Shown: piece after piece, positions 17,176 to 25,508 of the stretch
Layout: each line of letters opens with the position of its first letter
How positions within the stretch are numbered: position 1 is the first letter of the stretch
Source: Catellatospora sichuanensis
GTDB taxonomy: Bacteria > Actinomycetota > Actinomycetes > Mycobacteriales > Micromonosporaceae
Reading direction: 5' to 3'
NCBI RefSeq assembly: GCF_007483665.1
Contig: NZ_VIQO01000030.1
Location: forward strand, 62,001 to 126,000
Length of the DNA stretch: 64,000 nucleotides
Notes under the pieces: model-generated
What the model was told of the DNA's origin: nothing
Databases searched by the model: none
What the model saw: only the letters and a program-made list of their open reading frames with translations
Made by a program: the position numbers and the translations under genes

Positions 17176-18495
17176 TCAGTGCACCGCGTACTCGGGGCTG
17201 ATCAGCCCCAGCACGGTCAGCTTCCGGGCGTCCTTGGCCGCGTCGTCCAGCACCGCCCGGGTCCGGTCGGTCCAGGCGTCCACGACCAGCAGCCGGGCCA
17301 GCGCGTCCGGGCGGCCCTTGACCGGGGCGGCCGACAGCCGCTCCAGGAACGCCGGGCTAGCCGCAGCGGACAGGGCCTGCGCCAGCTGCACCCGGGTCTG
17401 GGTGGCGAACGTGTTGAGCCAGGCCGTGCCCGACGGCCACCCGCCGACGCTCGGCGGTTTGAACGGCACCTGGTCGAGCCGGTTCAGGCCTTGGTAGAGC
17501 TGCTTGCGCTGCTTCATGCCGGTGTCGGTGCCGGTGGCGCCGAGCTGGCGCACCGCGCCGACCAGCCACTCCACCGGCTGCTTGACCAGCTGCCCGCCGG
17601 TGGTGGTGAACTGCTCGTCCAGCAGCAGCGCCCGGACCAGCGCGGTGACGTCGTGCCCGGTGAATGCGGCCGCGAGCCGGTCGCGTACGGCCGCGGGCAT
17701 GGGCTCGCCGGAGGCGAACCGGAACCACAGCCGCGCGGGCAGGAACGTCTTGGCGGCGGGCTGCGCCAGGATGGCCTCGGCCAGCGAGTCCGCGTCCAGC
17801 GGGCCGGTGCGGCCGAGCACGGTCTTCTCACCGGGGTCGTGGCGGGCCTGCTGGAAGGTGGCCGTGCCGTCGACCCGGTCCACGGTCCAGCCGGTCAGCG
17901 CCCGCGCCGCGGCCTTCACGTCGGCCTCGGTGTACGCACCGATGCCGAGCGTGAACAGCTCCATCAGCTCGCGGGCCAGGTTCTCGTTCGGAGCCTTGCG
18001 GGTGTTGCGCTGCCCGTCCAGCCAGTGGATCAGCGCGCCGTCGCGCAGCATCGCGCGCACCAGCATCCCGAAGTCACCCCGGCCGTCGCGCCGGAAGGTC
18101 TCCTGCTGGGCCAGCATCAGCCCGGCCGACTTGACCTTCTGCACGCTGGTGGCCCAGTGGCCGTGCCAGAAGAAGACCAGCTTCTCGGCGAGCTGGTGAT
18201 CCGCGGCGACCATGCGGTCGACCCACCAGTGGGTCAGCTGCTGCACCTGCTCCTTGCGGGCCTGCTGGGCACGCTGACGCTGCTCGCGGGTCGGCTTCTT
18301 GGGCAGGTTCGTGTAAGGGTCCGCGCCGAGTTTCGGGGCCGGCGTGCGGGCCGCGCCCCGGTCGGCGCCGCCCGGCGCGAGCAACTGCTCGACGGTCGCC
18401 TGATATCCGGCCTGCTCGGCCCGGTCCACCTCGTCGGCGGTGGGCCCGAACGTTGCCCTCCGCAGCAGGTGTGCGACCTTCTCCCGTTCCGCCAT
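17176..18495 (-). CDS. DUF1800 domain protein
   Basis: A 439-residue protein, first gene of the DUF1800/DUF1501 pair. It begins AEREKVAHLLRRATFGPTADEVD, the standard opening of the family, and later has KLVFFWHGHWATS, NENLARELMELFTLGIGAYTEADVKAAARALTGW and the C-terminal LGLISPEYAVH. No signal peptide is visible, so it may travel with, or mature, its Tat-exported partner. The motifs are complete, and length is near the family norm. Function is unknown beyond the association. Confidence 0.9.
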   Translation of the reverse strand: MAEREKVAHLLRRATFGPTADEVDRAEQAGYQATVEQLLAPGGADRGAARTPAPKLGADPYTNLPKKPTREQRQRAQQARKEQVQQLTHWWVDRMVAADHQLAEKLVFFWHGHWATSVQKVKSAGLMLAQQETFRRDGRGDFGMLVRAMLRDGALIHWLDGQRNTRKAPNENLARELMELFTLGIGAYTEADVKAAARALTGWTVDRVDGTATFQQARHDPGEKTVLGRTGPLDADSLAEAILAQPAAKTFLPARLWFRFASGEPMPAAVRDRLAAAFTGHDVTALVRALLLDEQFTTTGGQLVKQPVEWLVGAVRQLGATGTDTGMKQRKQLYQGLNRLDQVPFKPPSVGGWPSGTAWLNTFATQTRVQLAQALSAAASPAFLERLSAAPVKGRPDALARLLVVDAWTDRTRAVLDDAAKDARKLTVLGLISPEYAVH

Positions 18496-18585
18496 GCGCC
18501 GATCCTAGGCAGGTCGTCATCCGGATCGCGCCCGCAGCGTGTACGGGCAATGTAAGGCCACGGCGGGTGAAGGCGCGGTCACCGC

Positions 18586-19854
18586 TCAGCGGGACGGCTT
18601 GCGGTGCATGCGGTAGTGCAGCACGAGGAACGGCAGGCCGAAGACCCGGAACGCGTGCTCGGCCCGCAGCTGCCCGTCCTGCACGTACACGTCGAGGTCC
18701 TCGGCGAAGCCGTGCACGGCGGCCGTGGTCAACCGCCCGTCCTGCGGGTCGACGAGGCTCAGGTAGTGCCCGGGCTGGTCCAGCTTGCTGCGGCTGGTCA
18801 GCACCAGACCGCCGCCCGGCCGGGCCTGCGGCTCCAGGGTCGCCGTGAAACTCGCCTGCGGCAGCGGGAACCCGACGCTGACGTAACCGCGCCCGTCGTG
18901 CCGGTAGGTCGTGTAGACGCCGACGTAGATGGGCTCGTCGGTGTCGGCGAACGAGCGGATCCAGCCGCGGACGGTGATCGCGCCGTCCCGGCTGACGGTG
19001 TCGATCCGGCTGCGTACGCCCCGCTGCGTCTCGCGCTGGTTCATCGGCACGTTGGCCTGCCCCAGCGGCCGGGCGAGCAGGTTGCGGTAGAGCAGGTAAC
19101 CGGGCCGTACCCAGGCACGCCAGCGCGGCTCGATGTCGAGGGTGAACCGGGTGGTGTGCTCGTAGAACTCGCGTACCAGCGGGTCCACGCCGACCGGGTC
19201 GAAGCCTGGACCGGCCAGTTCGTCGAGTGAGGCGACGATGCCGACGTCGGGGGTGTCGGGTCGGTAGTCGCCGCCGAGTTCGGTCGCGAGGTCGGCGATG
19301 TAGCCGGTGCCGACGTAGCGGGTGCGGGCGGCCAGCGGCACCACGAACGGCAGCCGGGCCGGGTCGACCTGCTCGGCCAGCAGGCTCACCTGCGGGTCGC
19401 GGAACAGCAGGGCGGACAGCACCCGGAACGCGGCGACGGTCACCGCCGCGACGATCGCGGCGGGCACGCCCGCCATGGCCCAGCCGAGCGCCGCGCCGAC
19501 CAGCGGGCCTAGCACGACCTTGTGCGGGCGGATGCCCAGCAGCCCCGCGACGCCGCCGGCGATGACACCGACGAGCAGGGAGTTCGCGCCGATCGCGCCC
19601 AGCGCCCAACCGCAGGGTGCGGCCAGGGCGGCGCTCATGACGATGCGGGACCACAGCGCCGGGATCTCGCCCGGCCGCTGCCAGGCCCGTGCCAGCGCGT
19701 CGACCAGCCAGAGCAGGCACGCTCCGACGAGCGCGCCTGCCGCCATCGCCCCGGTGCCCCACGTCGCGGTCGACGCCACGCCCGCGACGGCACCGATCAG
19801 TGCCGCGAAGACGGCCGATCCACGGCGCTCAGGTGCCTCGGCTGCATCGTTCAC
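18586..19854 (-). CDS. Hypothetical membrane protein with soluble C-terminal domain
   Basis: A 422-residue protein of unknown function starting with GTG. The first 150 residues contain about five hydrophobic, Gly/Ala-rich helices (about 15-35, 37-52, 68-88, 90-106 and 115-145). The remaining 270 residues are soluble, with strand-like segments such as [20 protein letters not shown] and [14 protein letters not shown] and a closing HYRMHRK. I recognise no catalytic motif. It precedes the DUF1800 operon by 91 bases in the opposite order of transcription (its end faces the DUF1800 start), on the same strand. Confidence 0.7.
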   Translation of the reverse strand: MNDAAEAPERRGSAVFAALIGAVAGVASTATWGTGAMAAGALVGACLLWLVDALARAWQRPGEIPALWSRIVMSAALAAPCGWALGAIGANSLLVGVIAGGVAGLLGIRPHKVVLGPLVGAALGWAMAGVPAAIVAAVTVAAFRVLSALLFRDPQVSLLAEQVDPARLPFVVPLAARTRYVGTGYIADLATELGGDYRPDTPDVGIVASLDELAGPGFDPVGVDPLVREFYEHTTRFTLDIEPRWRAWVRPGYLLYRNLLARPLGQANVPMNQRETQRGVRSRIDTVSRDGAITVRGWIRSFADTDEPIYVGVYTTYRHDGRGYVSVGFPLPQASFTATLEPQARPGGGLVLTSRSKLDQPGHYLSLVDPQDGRLTTAAVHGFAEDLDVYVQDGQLRAEHAFRVFGLPFLVLHYRMHRKPSR

Positions 19855-19993
19855 CCGGGCAGGTTAGCGCGACGCTTCGCCCGCCGGGTGCGCGCCTTCG
19901 CGCCCGTCCGGCCTCGGCCGATGCACCGACGTCCACTGCGGACGGTCCGGGCGGGGGGGGCGGCCCGGCGGCCGGCCTGTGCCGCTGCCCGGA

Positions 19994-20039
19994 CATGCAG
20001 GCGGCGGCCACCGGGGTTCCGGTGGCCGCCGCCTGCATG
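19994..20039. terminator. Perfect 21-bp hairpin
   Basis: Two perfect 21-base arms (19994-20014 and 20019-20039) around the loop GGTT. The arm starts CATGCAGGCGGCGGCC. It lies after the stop of the ABC permease (minus strand) and just beside the dispersed 50-bp repeat, so it may be a terminator or part of a repeat element. Confidence 0.7.
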
Positions 20040-20045
20040 ATGCGC

Positions 20046-20095
20046 GGTGACTTTGCTCTGCACCCATTCGCTTGCTCTGCACCCACCGGCGCAAC
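20046..20095. repeat. Dispersed 50-bp repeat, copy 1
   Basis: This stretch recurs at 62236-62285 with a single C-to-T difference. Inside it GCTCTGCACCCA occurs twice, 20 bases apart. Copy 1 ends 12 bases from the stop of the ABC permease; copy 2 ends 45 bases before the polyprenyl synthase. Both are intergenic and have inverted repeats beside them. Confidence 0.85.
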
Positions 20096-20107
20096 GGCGG
20101 GCGAGGC

Positions 20108-20893
20108 TCAGCGCACGCCGTCGCGGTTGTAGCGGGCGCGGGCCCAGTAGAAGCAGCCCACGGTGATGACCACCATCCAGGCCACGGCCAGCCAGGCGCT
20201 GTTGCCGATGCCGGTGCCCAGCAGCAGGCCGCGCACGGTCTCCATGACGGGGGTGAACGGCTGGTACTCGGCGACCCAGCCGACGGCCTGCGGCATGGAG
20301 TCGGTGGGCACGAATCCGCTGCCCAGGAACGGCAGCAGGATCAGCGGCATGGGCAGGTTGCTGGCCGACTCGACGGTGCGCGCAGTCAGCCCGCAGGCCA
20401 CGCCGAACCAGACGCAGGCGAACGAGACCAGGGTCAGCAGCCCGGCCGCGGCGACCCACTCGACCGGCGTCGCGTTCGGACGGAAACCGACGGCCACCGC
20501 CACACCGACGACGACGGCCAGGGCGACGACCAGCTGGATCAGGTTGCCCAGCACGTGCCCGGTCAGCACCGAGGGCCGGAAGATGGCCATGGTACGGAAC
20601 CGGGCGATGATGCCCTCGGTCATGTCCTGCGCCACCCCGATCGCGGTGAGCTGCGGCGCGCTGGCGATGGCGAGCAGCAGGATGCCCGGGGTGACGTAGT
20701 TGGCGTAGGCCGCCCGGCCGCCGCCCGCGGCGATGCCGTCGCCCAGGGTGCCGCCGAAGACGTACACGAACAGCAGCAGCATGATGACCGGGATCCCGAT
20801 GAGGAACGCGATCATCGGGTAGCGGCGGGCGCGCAGCAGGTAGCGCCGCAGCATGGTGGTCGAGTCCCGCAGGGCGTACGCGGTGGTGCTCAT
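20108..20893 (-). CDS. ABC-2 permease, DrrB-like
   Basis: A 261-residue membrane subunit of the daunorubicin-resistance exporter type. It has six hydrophobic segments (about residues 28-48, 65-85, 105-130, 140-165, 175-195, 230-250) and the family features FGGTLGDG in the first outer loop, ITPGILLLAIASA-like VTPGILLLAI and the charged EGIIARFRTMAIFRPSVL coupling loop. It overlaps its ATPase by ATGA. Last gene of what looks like an RHH regulator, DUF4097, ATPase, permease unit. Confidence 0.9.
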   Translation of the reverse strand: MSTTAYALRDSTTMLRRYLLRARRYPMIAFLIGIPVIMLLLFVYVFGGTLGDGIAAGGGRAAYANYVTPGILLLAIASAPQLTAIGVAQDMTEGIIARFRTMAIFRPSVLTGHVLGNLIQLVVALAVVVGVAVAVGFRPNATPVEWVAAAGLLTLVSFACVWFGVACGLTARTVESASNLPMPLILLPFLGSGFVPTDSMPQAVGWVAEYQPFTPVMETVRGLLLGTGIGNSAWLAVAWMVVITVGCFYWARARYNRDGVR

Positions 20894-21855
20894 CGGTTGC
20901 TCGCTCCTTCGAGGGTGGCGGCGGTGTCGGGCCGGCCGGTGAGGGTGAGGAAGACGTCGTCGAGGTCGGGGGTGTGCACGGTCAGCTCGGCGATCTCGAC
21001 GGCGGCGCCGTCGAGCCGGTCGAGCACCTCGCGCAGCGAGCGCACGCCGCCGTCGCTGGGCACCTGCAGGGTCAGCGCGTCGTCGTCGCGCGTCAACGTG
21101 CCGAATACGCGGGCGGCGGACTCCAATTCGGCCGGTCCCGCGAATCGGAGCCGGATGTGGCCACCGGGGATGAGCCGCTTGAGCTCCGCCGGGGTGCCCT
21201 CGGCGATGATCCGCCCGTGGTCGAGCAGGGCGACCCGGTCGGCGAGCTGATCCGCCTCCTCCAGGTACTGCGTGGTCAGGAAGATGGTGACGCCGCCCGC
21301 GACCAGGTTGCGGATGCTGTCCCACATGGTGCGGCGGCTGCGCGGGTCCAGGCCGGTGGTCGGCTCGTCGAGGAAGACCACCCGCGGGCTGCCGACCAGG
21401 GTCATGGCCAGGTCGAGCCGGCGCTTCATACCGCCGGAGTAGGTCGTGACCGGCGTGCCGGCCGCCTCGGTCAGGTCGAAGCGCTCCAGCAGGTCGGCGA
21501 CGCGGCGTCGGCCCTCGCGCCGGTCCAGATGGTTCAGGTCGGCCATCAGGGCCAGGTTCTCCGCGCCGGTGAGGTAGTTGTCCACCGCGGAGAACTGGCC
21601 GGTGAGGCCGATCGCGGCGCGGACGTCGTCGGGGTGGGTGGCCGGGTCGTGACCCGCCACCCGGATCCGGCCCGCGTCGGGGCGCAGCAGCGTGGACAGG
21701 ATGTTGACGGCGGTGGTCTTGCCGGCTCCGTTGGGGCCGAGCAGGGAGAAGACGGTGCCGGTGGGGACGTGCAGGTCGATGCCGTCCAGGACGGTCTTGT
21801 CGCCGTACGCCTTGCGCAGGCCGGTGACCTCGATGGCGTTCTCGGGGGTGGGCAT
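20890..21855 (-). CDS. ABC transporter ATP-binding protein, DrrA-like
   Basis: A 321-residue ATPase of the daunorubicin-resistance exporter type. Walker A GPNGAGKTTAVNIL, signature YSGGMKRRLDLAMTLVG, Walker B VVFLDEPTTGLDPRSR and H-loop FLTTQYLEEADQL are all present, followed by the about 80-residue DrrA C-terminal domain ending PDLDDVFLTLTG. The ATG at 21855 is preceded by AAAGGA six bases upstream. In relatives this gene directly follows a DUF4097 gene; here 327 bases of relic-like DNA separate them, so its transcription may now start in that stretch. Confidence 0.93.
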   Translation of the reverse strand: MPTPENAIEVTGLRKAYGDKTVLDGIDLHVPTGTVFSLLGPNGAGKTTAVNILSTLLRPDAGRIRVAGHDPATHPDDVRAAIGLTGQFSAVDNYLTGAENLALMADLNHLDRREGRRRVADLLERFDLTEAAGTPVTTYSGGMKRRLDLAMTLVGSPRVVFLDEPTTGLDPRSRRTMWDSIRNLVAGGVTIFLTTQYLEEADQLADRVALLDHGRIIAEGTPAELKRLIPGGHIRLRFAGPAELESAARVFGTLTRDDDALTLQVPSDGGVRSLREVLDRLDGAAVEIAELTVHTPDLDDVFLTLTGRPDTAATLEGASNR

Positions 21856-21869
21856 GTTCGTCCTTTCAG

Positions 21870-22197
21870 CAGAGCCTCTGTGGAACCCCGGCCATTCACG
21901 GCTGGGAGGAAACGGATCGCCTGCGGAGCAGGGCAGGGAAAGCCGGTTCGCCGCCAGGCGGACAGGCGTAGACCAGCCGCGTCGCGCAAGCGAACATGCG
22001 TGCTGACTTCTTTGGGTCACGGCGTAGGTCCCCACGCACCCGCGCAAGCGGGGAACGGCTGTCGCGGGCCGTCGATGCCATGACTCTTGCGGCCCCGGTT
22101 CCCCGGGGCTGGGGCGCAGTCAACCGCCCGCACGTGGCCTGACCTCGCAGCCAGCGAGGAAGAGATCCACAAGCCTGCCCATTCATGGGCGGGTAGT
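21870..22197. mobile_element. Probable IS200/IS605-type 3'-end relic
   Basis: About 330 gene-free bases between DUF4097 and its expected downstream ATPase gene. Two hairpins read in the same direction resemble the right ends and omega-RNA 3' ends of tnpB elements: CCCGGCC pairing with GGCTGGG (21887-21906) followed by AGGAAACG, and CCTGCCCAT with ATGGGCGGG (22178-22197) followed by TAGTTGAC. The second hairpin covers the DUF4097 stop codon. No transposase reading frame survives. The identification rests on pattern memory and on the broken operon; another kind of insertion is possible. Confidence 0.4.
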
Positions 22198-23088
22198 TGA
22201 CGAACGGTGGATGAGGATGTCGCCCCAGGAGGTCCGGGCGCGCACCTCGACGCGCTCGTCGGACTCCTCCGGGCCGGGGACGTTGTCGAGGGAGTTGCGC
22301 ACCGTGCCGGTGGACTTCAGGTCCATCCAGACGGCGGTGCCGGTCGGGATGCCGACCTCGATGCGCCCGGCGGAGGTCTCCAGCACGTGCGTGCCGCGCA
22401 CCGCGGCACCGACGCGGATGTCGCCGTACGCGGTCTTCGCGGTGAGCCCGGCCTCGGCCCGCTCGACGGCGACGTCGCCGTTGGCGGTCTTGGCGCTTAG
22501 TTCGGCCACGGCCCGCCCGACGGCGATGTGGCCGTCCGCTCCGTTGATCCGGCCGGTGCCGGTGATCGTGCCGACCTCGCAGCCGCCGGTCGAGCTCTTG
22601 ATGACGGCGTTACCGGCGACGAGCCCGACGCGGGTGCGCCCGGCGCCGGTGGTGAGTTCGGCGTCGCCGAGCACCCGGTCGGCGCTGATCTCCCCGGCGC
22701 CGGTGTTGGCGCGCAGGCGCCCGGTCTGCCCGAAGTACAGCCGGCCGTAGCCGGTGGAGAACCGGCAGTCGCCCAGCGGCCCGTCGGCCTGCAGGTCGCC
22801 CATGCCGGTGTCACCGTCGAGCGACGAGCCGGCGGGCAGGTGGATCTCCACGTCGAGGGATCCGGGCCGGCCCAGCAGCGTGTTGAGGTGCTTCGGCGTC
22901 TTCACCAGCAGGTGGCCGTCGGCGTACTCCACGCGGGTCTGCTCGGCGAGCCGGACGGACTTGGCGCTGTTGTTGGCGGGGCGCACCTCGACCACGGTGT
23001 CGGCGCGTTCGGTGGCCACGATCCGGATGTCGGCGGCGATGACGCTGATGGACACGGTGATCGGCTCAGGTGTGTCGAAGGTGGGCAT
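22183..23088 (-). CDS. DUF4097 family beta-repeat protein
   Basis: A 301-residue protein made of short repeated strands, as in DUF4097 (putative adhesin) proteins: GDTGMGDLQADGPLGDCRF, STGYGRLYFGQTGRL, NTGAGEISADRVLGDAEL, TTGAGRTRVGLVAGNAV and similar units of about 20 residues form a right-handed beta-solenoid-like array. It has no signal peptide or TM segment. ATG 23088 follows GGGA. It is 68 bases downstream of the RHH regulator and, in relatives, is co-transcribed with a DrrAB exporter. Its C-terminus (SSTTRP) ends inside the relic-like DNA, so the original end may have been replaced. Confidence 0.85.
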   Translation of the reverse strand: MPTFDTPEPITVSISVIAADIRIVATERADTVVEVRPANNSAKSVRLAEQTRVEYADGHLLVKTPKHLNTLLGRPGSLDVEIHLPAGSSLDGDTGMGDLQADGPLGDCRFSTGYGRLYFGQTGRLRANTGAGEISADRVLGDAELTTGAGRTRVGLVAGNAVIKSSTGGCEVGTITGTGRINGADGHIAVGRAVAELSAKTANGDVAVERAEAGLTAKTAYGDIRVGAAVRGTHVLETSAGRIEVGIPTGTAVWMDLKSTGTVRNSLDNVPGPEESDERVEVRARTSWGDILIHRSSTTRP

Positions 23089-23156
23089 GGTGGTTCCCTC
23101 GCATCGGTCTGGTCGGTGAATCCGCGGATGGGCGGGGTGGGCGGGCGCCGCGACTG

Positions 23157-23672
23157 TCAGCGGGCCCAGCCGGTGTACCGCTGGCCGAGGTCGGTGCCTC
23201 CGGGGCGGGCGGTCGGCCGCGGCGCGGCGGCGGTGTCCAGTGCCGCCGCGGCAGCCCGGACCAGCCACGCGTTGGCCGACAGCCGCTCGCGGGCGGCCGC
23301 CTCGTCGATGCGCGCCTTCAACTCGTCGGGCAGGCGCAGGTTGATCCGCGAGGTCGCGCCCTTCTCCCCGGCGGTGTCGTCCCAGGTCGGCGTGGCGGCG
23401 GGCGCCGGCGGGTACTCGTCGGGCGGAGCCTGGCGGGTGTTGACCACGAAGGCGGGGTTGAGCCCCCGCAGGCGCACCTCGACCGAGCCGGGTGCGAGTT
23501 CGCGGGTGATCTCGTCGGCCGCGGCCGAGAGCGCCTCGAGCAGCGTGAGCCGGATGGCCGACTCCAGCGGCACGGCAAGGCGCTCGGCGAGGGCGCGGGC
23601 CTCCTCGCCGCCGGTCTCGGCGGCGACGGCCAGCTCGGCTCGGAGCTTCTCCACGTACGGCGTCAGTTCCAT
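23157..23672 (-). CDS. HicB/Arc-type ribbon-helix-helix regulator
   Basis: A 171-residue protein. The N-terminal half (MELTPYVEKLRAELAVAAETGG through about residue 95) is helical, with a strand VEVRLRGLNPAFVV; residues about 107-150 form a ribbon-helix-helix DNA-binding domain, SRINLRLPDELKARIDEAAARERLSANAWLVRAA. The C-terminus is disordered. It is the first gene of the DUF4097 and ABC set and probably represses it. Tandem 11-bp repeats cover its start codon, fitting an RHH autorepressor. HicB is normally an antitoxin, but no HicA toxin is next to it. Confidence 0.85.
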   Translation of the reverse strand: MELTPYVEKLRAELAVAAETGGEEARALAERLAVPLESAIRLTLLEALSAAADEITRELAPGSVEVRLRGLNPAFVVNTRQAPPDEYPPAPAATPTWDDTAGEKGATSRINLRLPDELKARIDEAAARERLSANAWLVRAAAAALDTAAAPRPTARPGGTDLGQRYTGWAR

Positions 23673-23702
23673 GGCACCACTATGGCACCACTATGGTGCC
23701 AT
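23671..23702 (-). promoter_or_regulatory. Tandem 11-bp operator at the RHH gene start
   Basis: ATGGCACCACT is repeated exactly at 23671-23681 and 23682-23692, and the inverted half ATGGTGCCAT follows at 23693-23702. The spacing is one helical turn, the arrangement bound by ribbon-helix-helix dimers side by side. The repeats run over the ATG of the gene at 23672, so binding would block transcription or translation initiation. Confidence 0.65.
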
Positions 23703-23923
23703 AGGCAAGCCGACGTGGCTCATTTGCGGTGCCAACGTGTCCGGCGGGCCCCGATCCGACACAAACGTGAACGGTCGGTGGACTGGTGGCGGGGCGGGGT
23801 GACGGCGAACATAGGGACGCCGGTACCGTCTGCGGATGCGCAGGCGGGTACGCCGCCGCACCGCCATCCCCGCGGCGCGGCTCCCGCCGGCCGACGCGTT
23901 CGTGATCTGTGGAAGGAAGACGT

Positions 23924-25342
23924 ATGTCTCAGGGCGAGGACGTACTCGCACTACGCGACGACCTGGCGGCACGGCCCGACTTCGAGGTCACGCTGCGCGG
24001 CTACGACAAGCGGCAGGTCGAGCAGTACATCGCGCGTATCAACGCCGAGGTGTCGTCGCTGTCGGCCGAGCGCGAGCGGGCGCTCGGGCAGGTCCGCGAC
24101 CTCACCGAGCGGCTGAAGCGCCAGCACGTCGACCTGTCCGAGCTGGCGGAGCTGCGCCAGCGCCCGGCGGCGCAGGTCGAGCGGGCCTCCTTCCGCCACC
24201 TGGGCCCGATGGTGGACCAGATCCTGGAGCTCGCCGAGAAGCAGGCCGAGGCGATCACCACCACCACGGCCCAGCAGATGGCGCACCACAAGGACGAGGC
24301 GGAGAAGATCCTCGCCGACGCCCGGGAGCAGGCCGACCGGCTGCGCACCGAGAGCGAGGGCGCCCTGGAGCGCGCCGAGCAGGAGCTCAAGCGGGTGCAC
24401 GACCAGAACGCCCAGCAGGCCGAGCACGCCCGTGCCGAGGCCGACGCCCTGGTCGAGGCCGCCCGGGTGCGGGTGCAGCAGGAGGTCGAGGCCGCCCGCG
24501 CGCAGACCCAGCAGGAGGTCTCGCAGTGGAAGGCCAACGTCGAGCGCGAGCTCGTCGAGCTGCGCGCGGCCGCCGAGCGTGAGCTGGCCGGCCAGCGCAC
24601 CGCGGTGAACCAGAAGAACGCCGCGCTGCACGCCGAGGCCCAGCAGCACGCGGCTGACCTGCGCCGCCGCGCCGACGACCAGAACGCCGCCCACCAGCAG
24701 CAGCTCACCGTCGTGCAGCAGGAGATCCGGGCCCGCCGCCAGGCGCTGGCCCAGCTGCAGGCCGAGCTGGACATCGCCCAGCAGCGCCTGGTGCAGTCGC
24801 GCCAGGACGGCGCCACCGCCGAGCGTGACGTGGCCCAGCTGCAGCAGCGCCTCAGCGAGACCACCCAGGAGCTCAGCCACGAGCTGCACCGGCTGGAGGA
24901 GGCCCGGCGTGCGGCCGAGTCCGCCGAGCGCCACGCCGTGGCGGTGCGGGCCCGGGTGCAGCGCGAGGCCGAGCGGGTGGCCAACCTCGCCGCCGCGGCC
25001 GTCATGGCCGCCGCCGTGGGCGGCGTCGAGACCGGCGAGTACCCGCGTGTGCAGATGCGCCCGAACCCCCGCCACTCGGCGGCCGAGCCCGAGGAGCCCG
25101 AGGCGCTCGCCGAGCCCGCGGAGCTGCCCGAGGCGGCGCAGCAGGCCGAAGCCGTGCCGGAGGAGCAGCCGCAGGCCGAGCAGGCCGGCGAGGACGAGCC
25201 GGCCGAGGACGAGGTGGAGCAGCAGCGCCACGAGGGCGACCCCGAGCTCGCCGAGTACGCCAACGGCCGCCGCGACAGCGAGATCGCGGTCCCCGCGCAG
25301 CGTATGCCGCTGCCGGAGCGGGTCGGCGCGGACGCCGAGTAG
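23924..25342 (+). CDS. Large DivIVA-like coiled-coil protein
   Basis: A 472-residue protein. The N-terminus (about residues 18-50, FEVTLRGYDKRQVEQYIARI) is the DivIVA-type membrane-curvature domain with its conserved Tyr-Asp and the start of a coiled coil. A very long coiled coil rich in Ala, Glu, Gln and Arg fills about 40-370, with heptads such as RVQQEVEAARAQTQQEVSQW. The last 100 residues are acidic and Pro-rich. The ATG at 23924 follows GGAAGGAAG. Such proteins, often misnamed cellulose-binding, act in polar growth and filament assembly like Streptomyces FilP and Scy. A strong terminator follows. Confidence 0.85.
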   Translation: MSQGEDVLALRDDLAARPDFEVTLRGYDKRQVEQYIARINAEVSSLSAERERALGQVRDLTERLKRQHVDLSELAELRQRPAAQVERASFRHLGPMVDQILELAEKQAEAITTTTAQQMAHHKDEAEKILADAREQADRLRTESEGALERAEQELKRVHDQNAQQAEHARAEADALVEAARVRVQQEVEAARAQTQQEVSQWKANVERELVELRAAAERELAGQRTAVNQKNAALHAEAQQHAADLRRRADDQNAAHQQQLTVVQQEIRARRQALAQLQAELDIAQQRLVQSRQDGATAERDVAQLQQRLSETTQELSHELHRLEEARRAAESAERHAVAVRARVQREAERVANLAAAAVMAAAVGGVETGEYPRVQMRPNPRHSAAEPEEPEALAEPAELPEAAQQAEAVPEEQPQAEQAGEDEPAEDEVEQQRHEGDPELAEYANGRRDSEIAVPAQRMPLPERVGADAE

Positions 25343-25356
25343 TCACGTACCAGCAG

Positions 25357-25391
25357 CACAGGCCCGCTCATCGAAGGTGAGCGGGCCTGTG
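25357..25391 (+). terminator. Terminator after the DivIVA-like gene
   Basis: A perfect 14-bp stem, CACAGGCCCGCTCA with its complement at 25378-25391, around a 7-base loop, 14 bases after the stop codon. Confidence 0.85.
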
Positions 25392-25437
25392 TCGTCGGTG
25401 TACCGTCCCAATCGGTGGGAATTAATAGTAAGGCTTA

Positions 25438-25449
25438 TTGACTGTTAAT
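25438..25449. promoter_or_regulatory. Putative operator shared by hydrolase genes (copy 2)
   Basis: TTGACTGTTAAT, preceded by AGTAAGGCTTA, in a short AT-rich patch 60-71 bases before the second chitinase. TTGAC-T-GTTAA is itself a near palindrome. It shares ACTGTYAAT with the upstream regions of the first chitinase and the glucanase. Confidence 0.4.
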
Positions 25450-25508
25450 TATCGACCCGCGACGATCCCAGGAGAACGGCTCCCCCGTGTCCTGAGATCG
25501 GAGCTTCG

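Noticed and set aside
23157-23672. HicAB toxin-antitoxin pair
   Set aside because: No HicA-like or other small toxin frame is adjacent; the neighbours are DUF4097 and an ABC exporter, so a plain regulator is likelier.
24001-25371. Long minus-strand reading frames opposite the DivIVA-like gene (23951-25371), up to 456 codons
   Set aside because: Third-position GC and the Arg/Ser/Ala-biased composition are those of an antisense shadow; the plus-strand protein has a real domain, start site and terminator.
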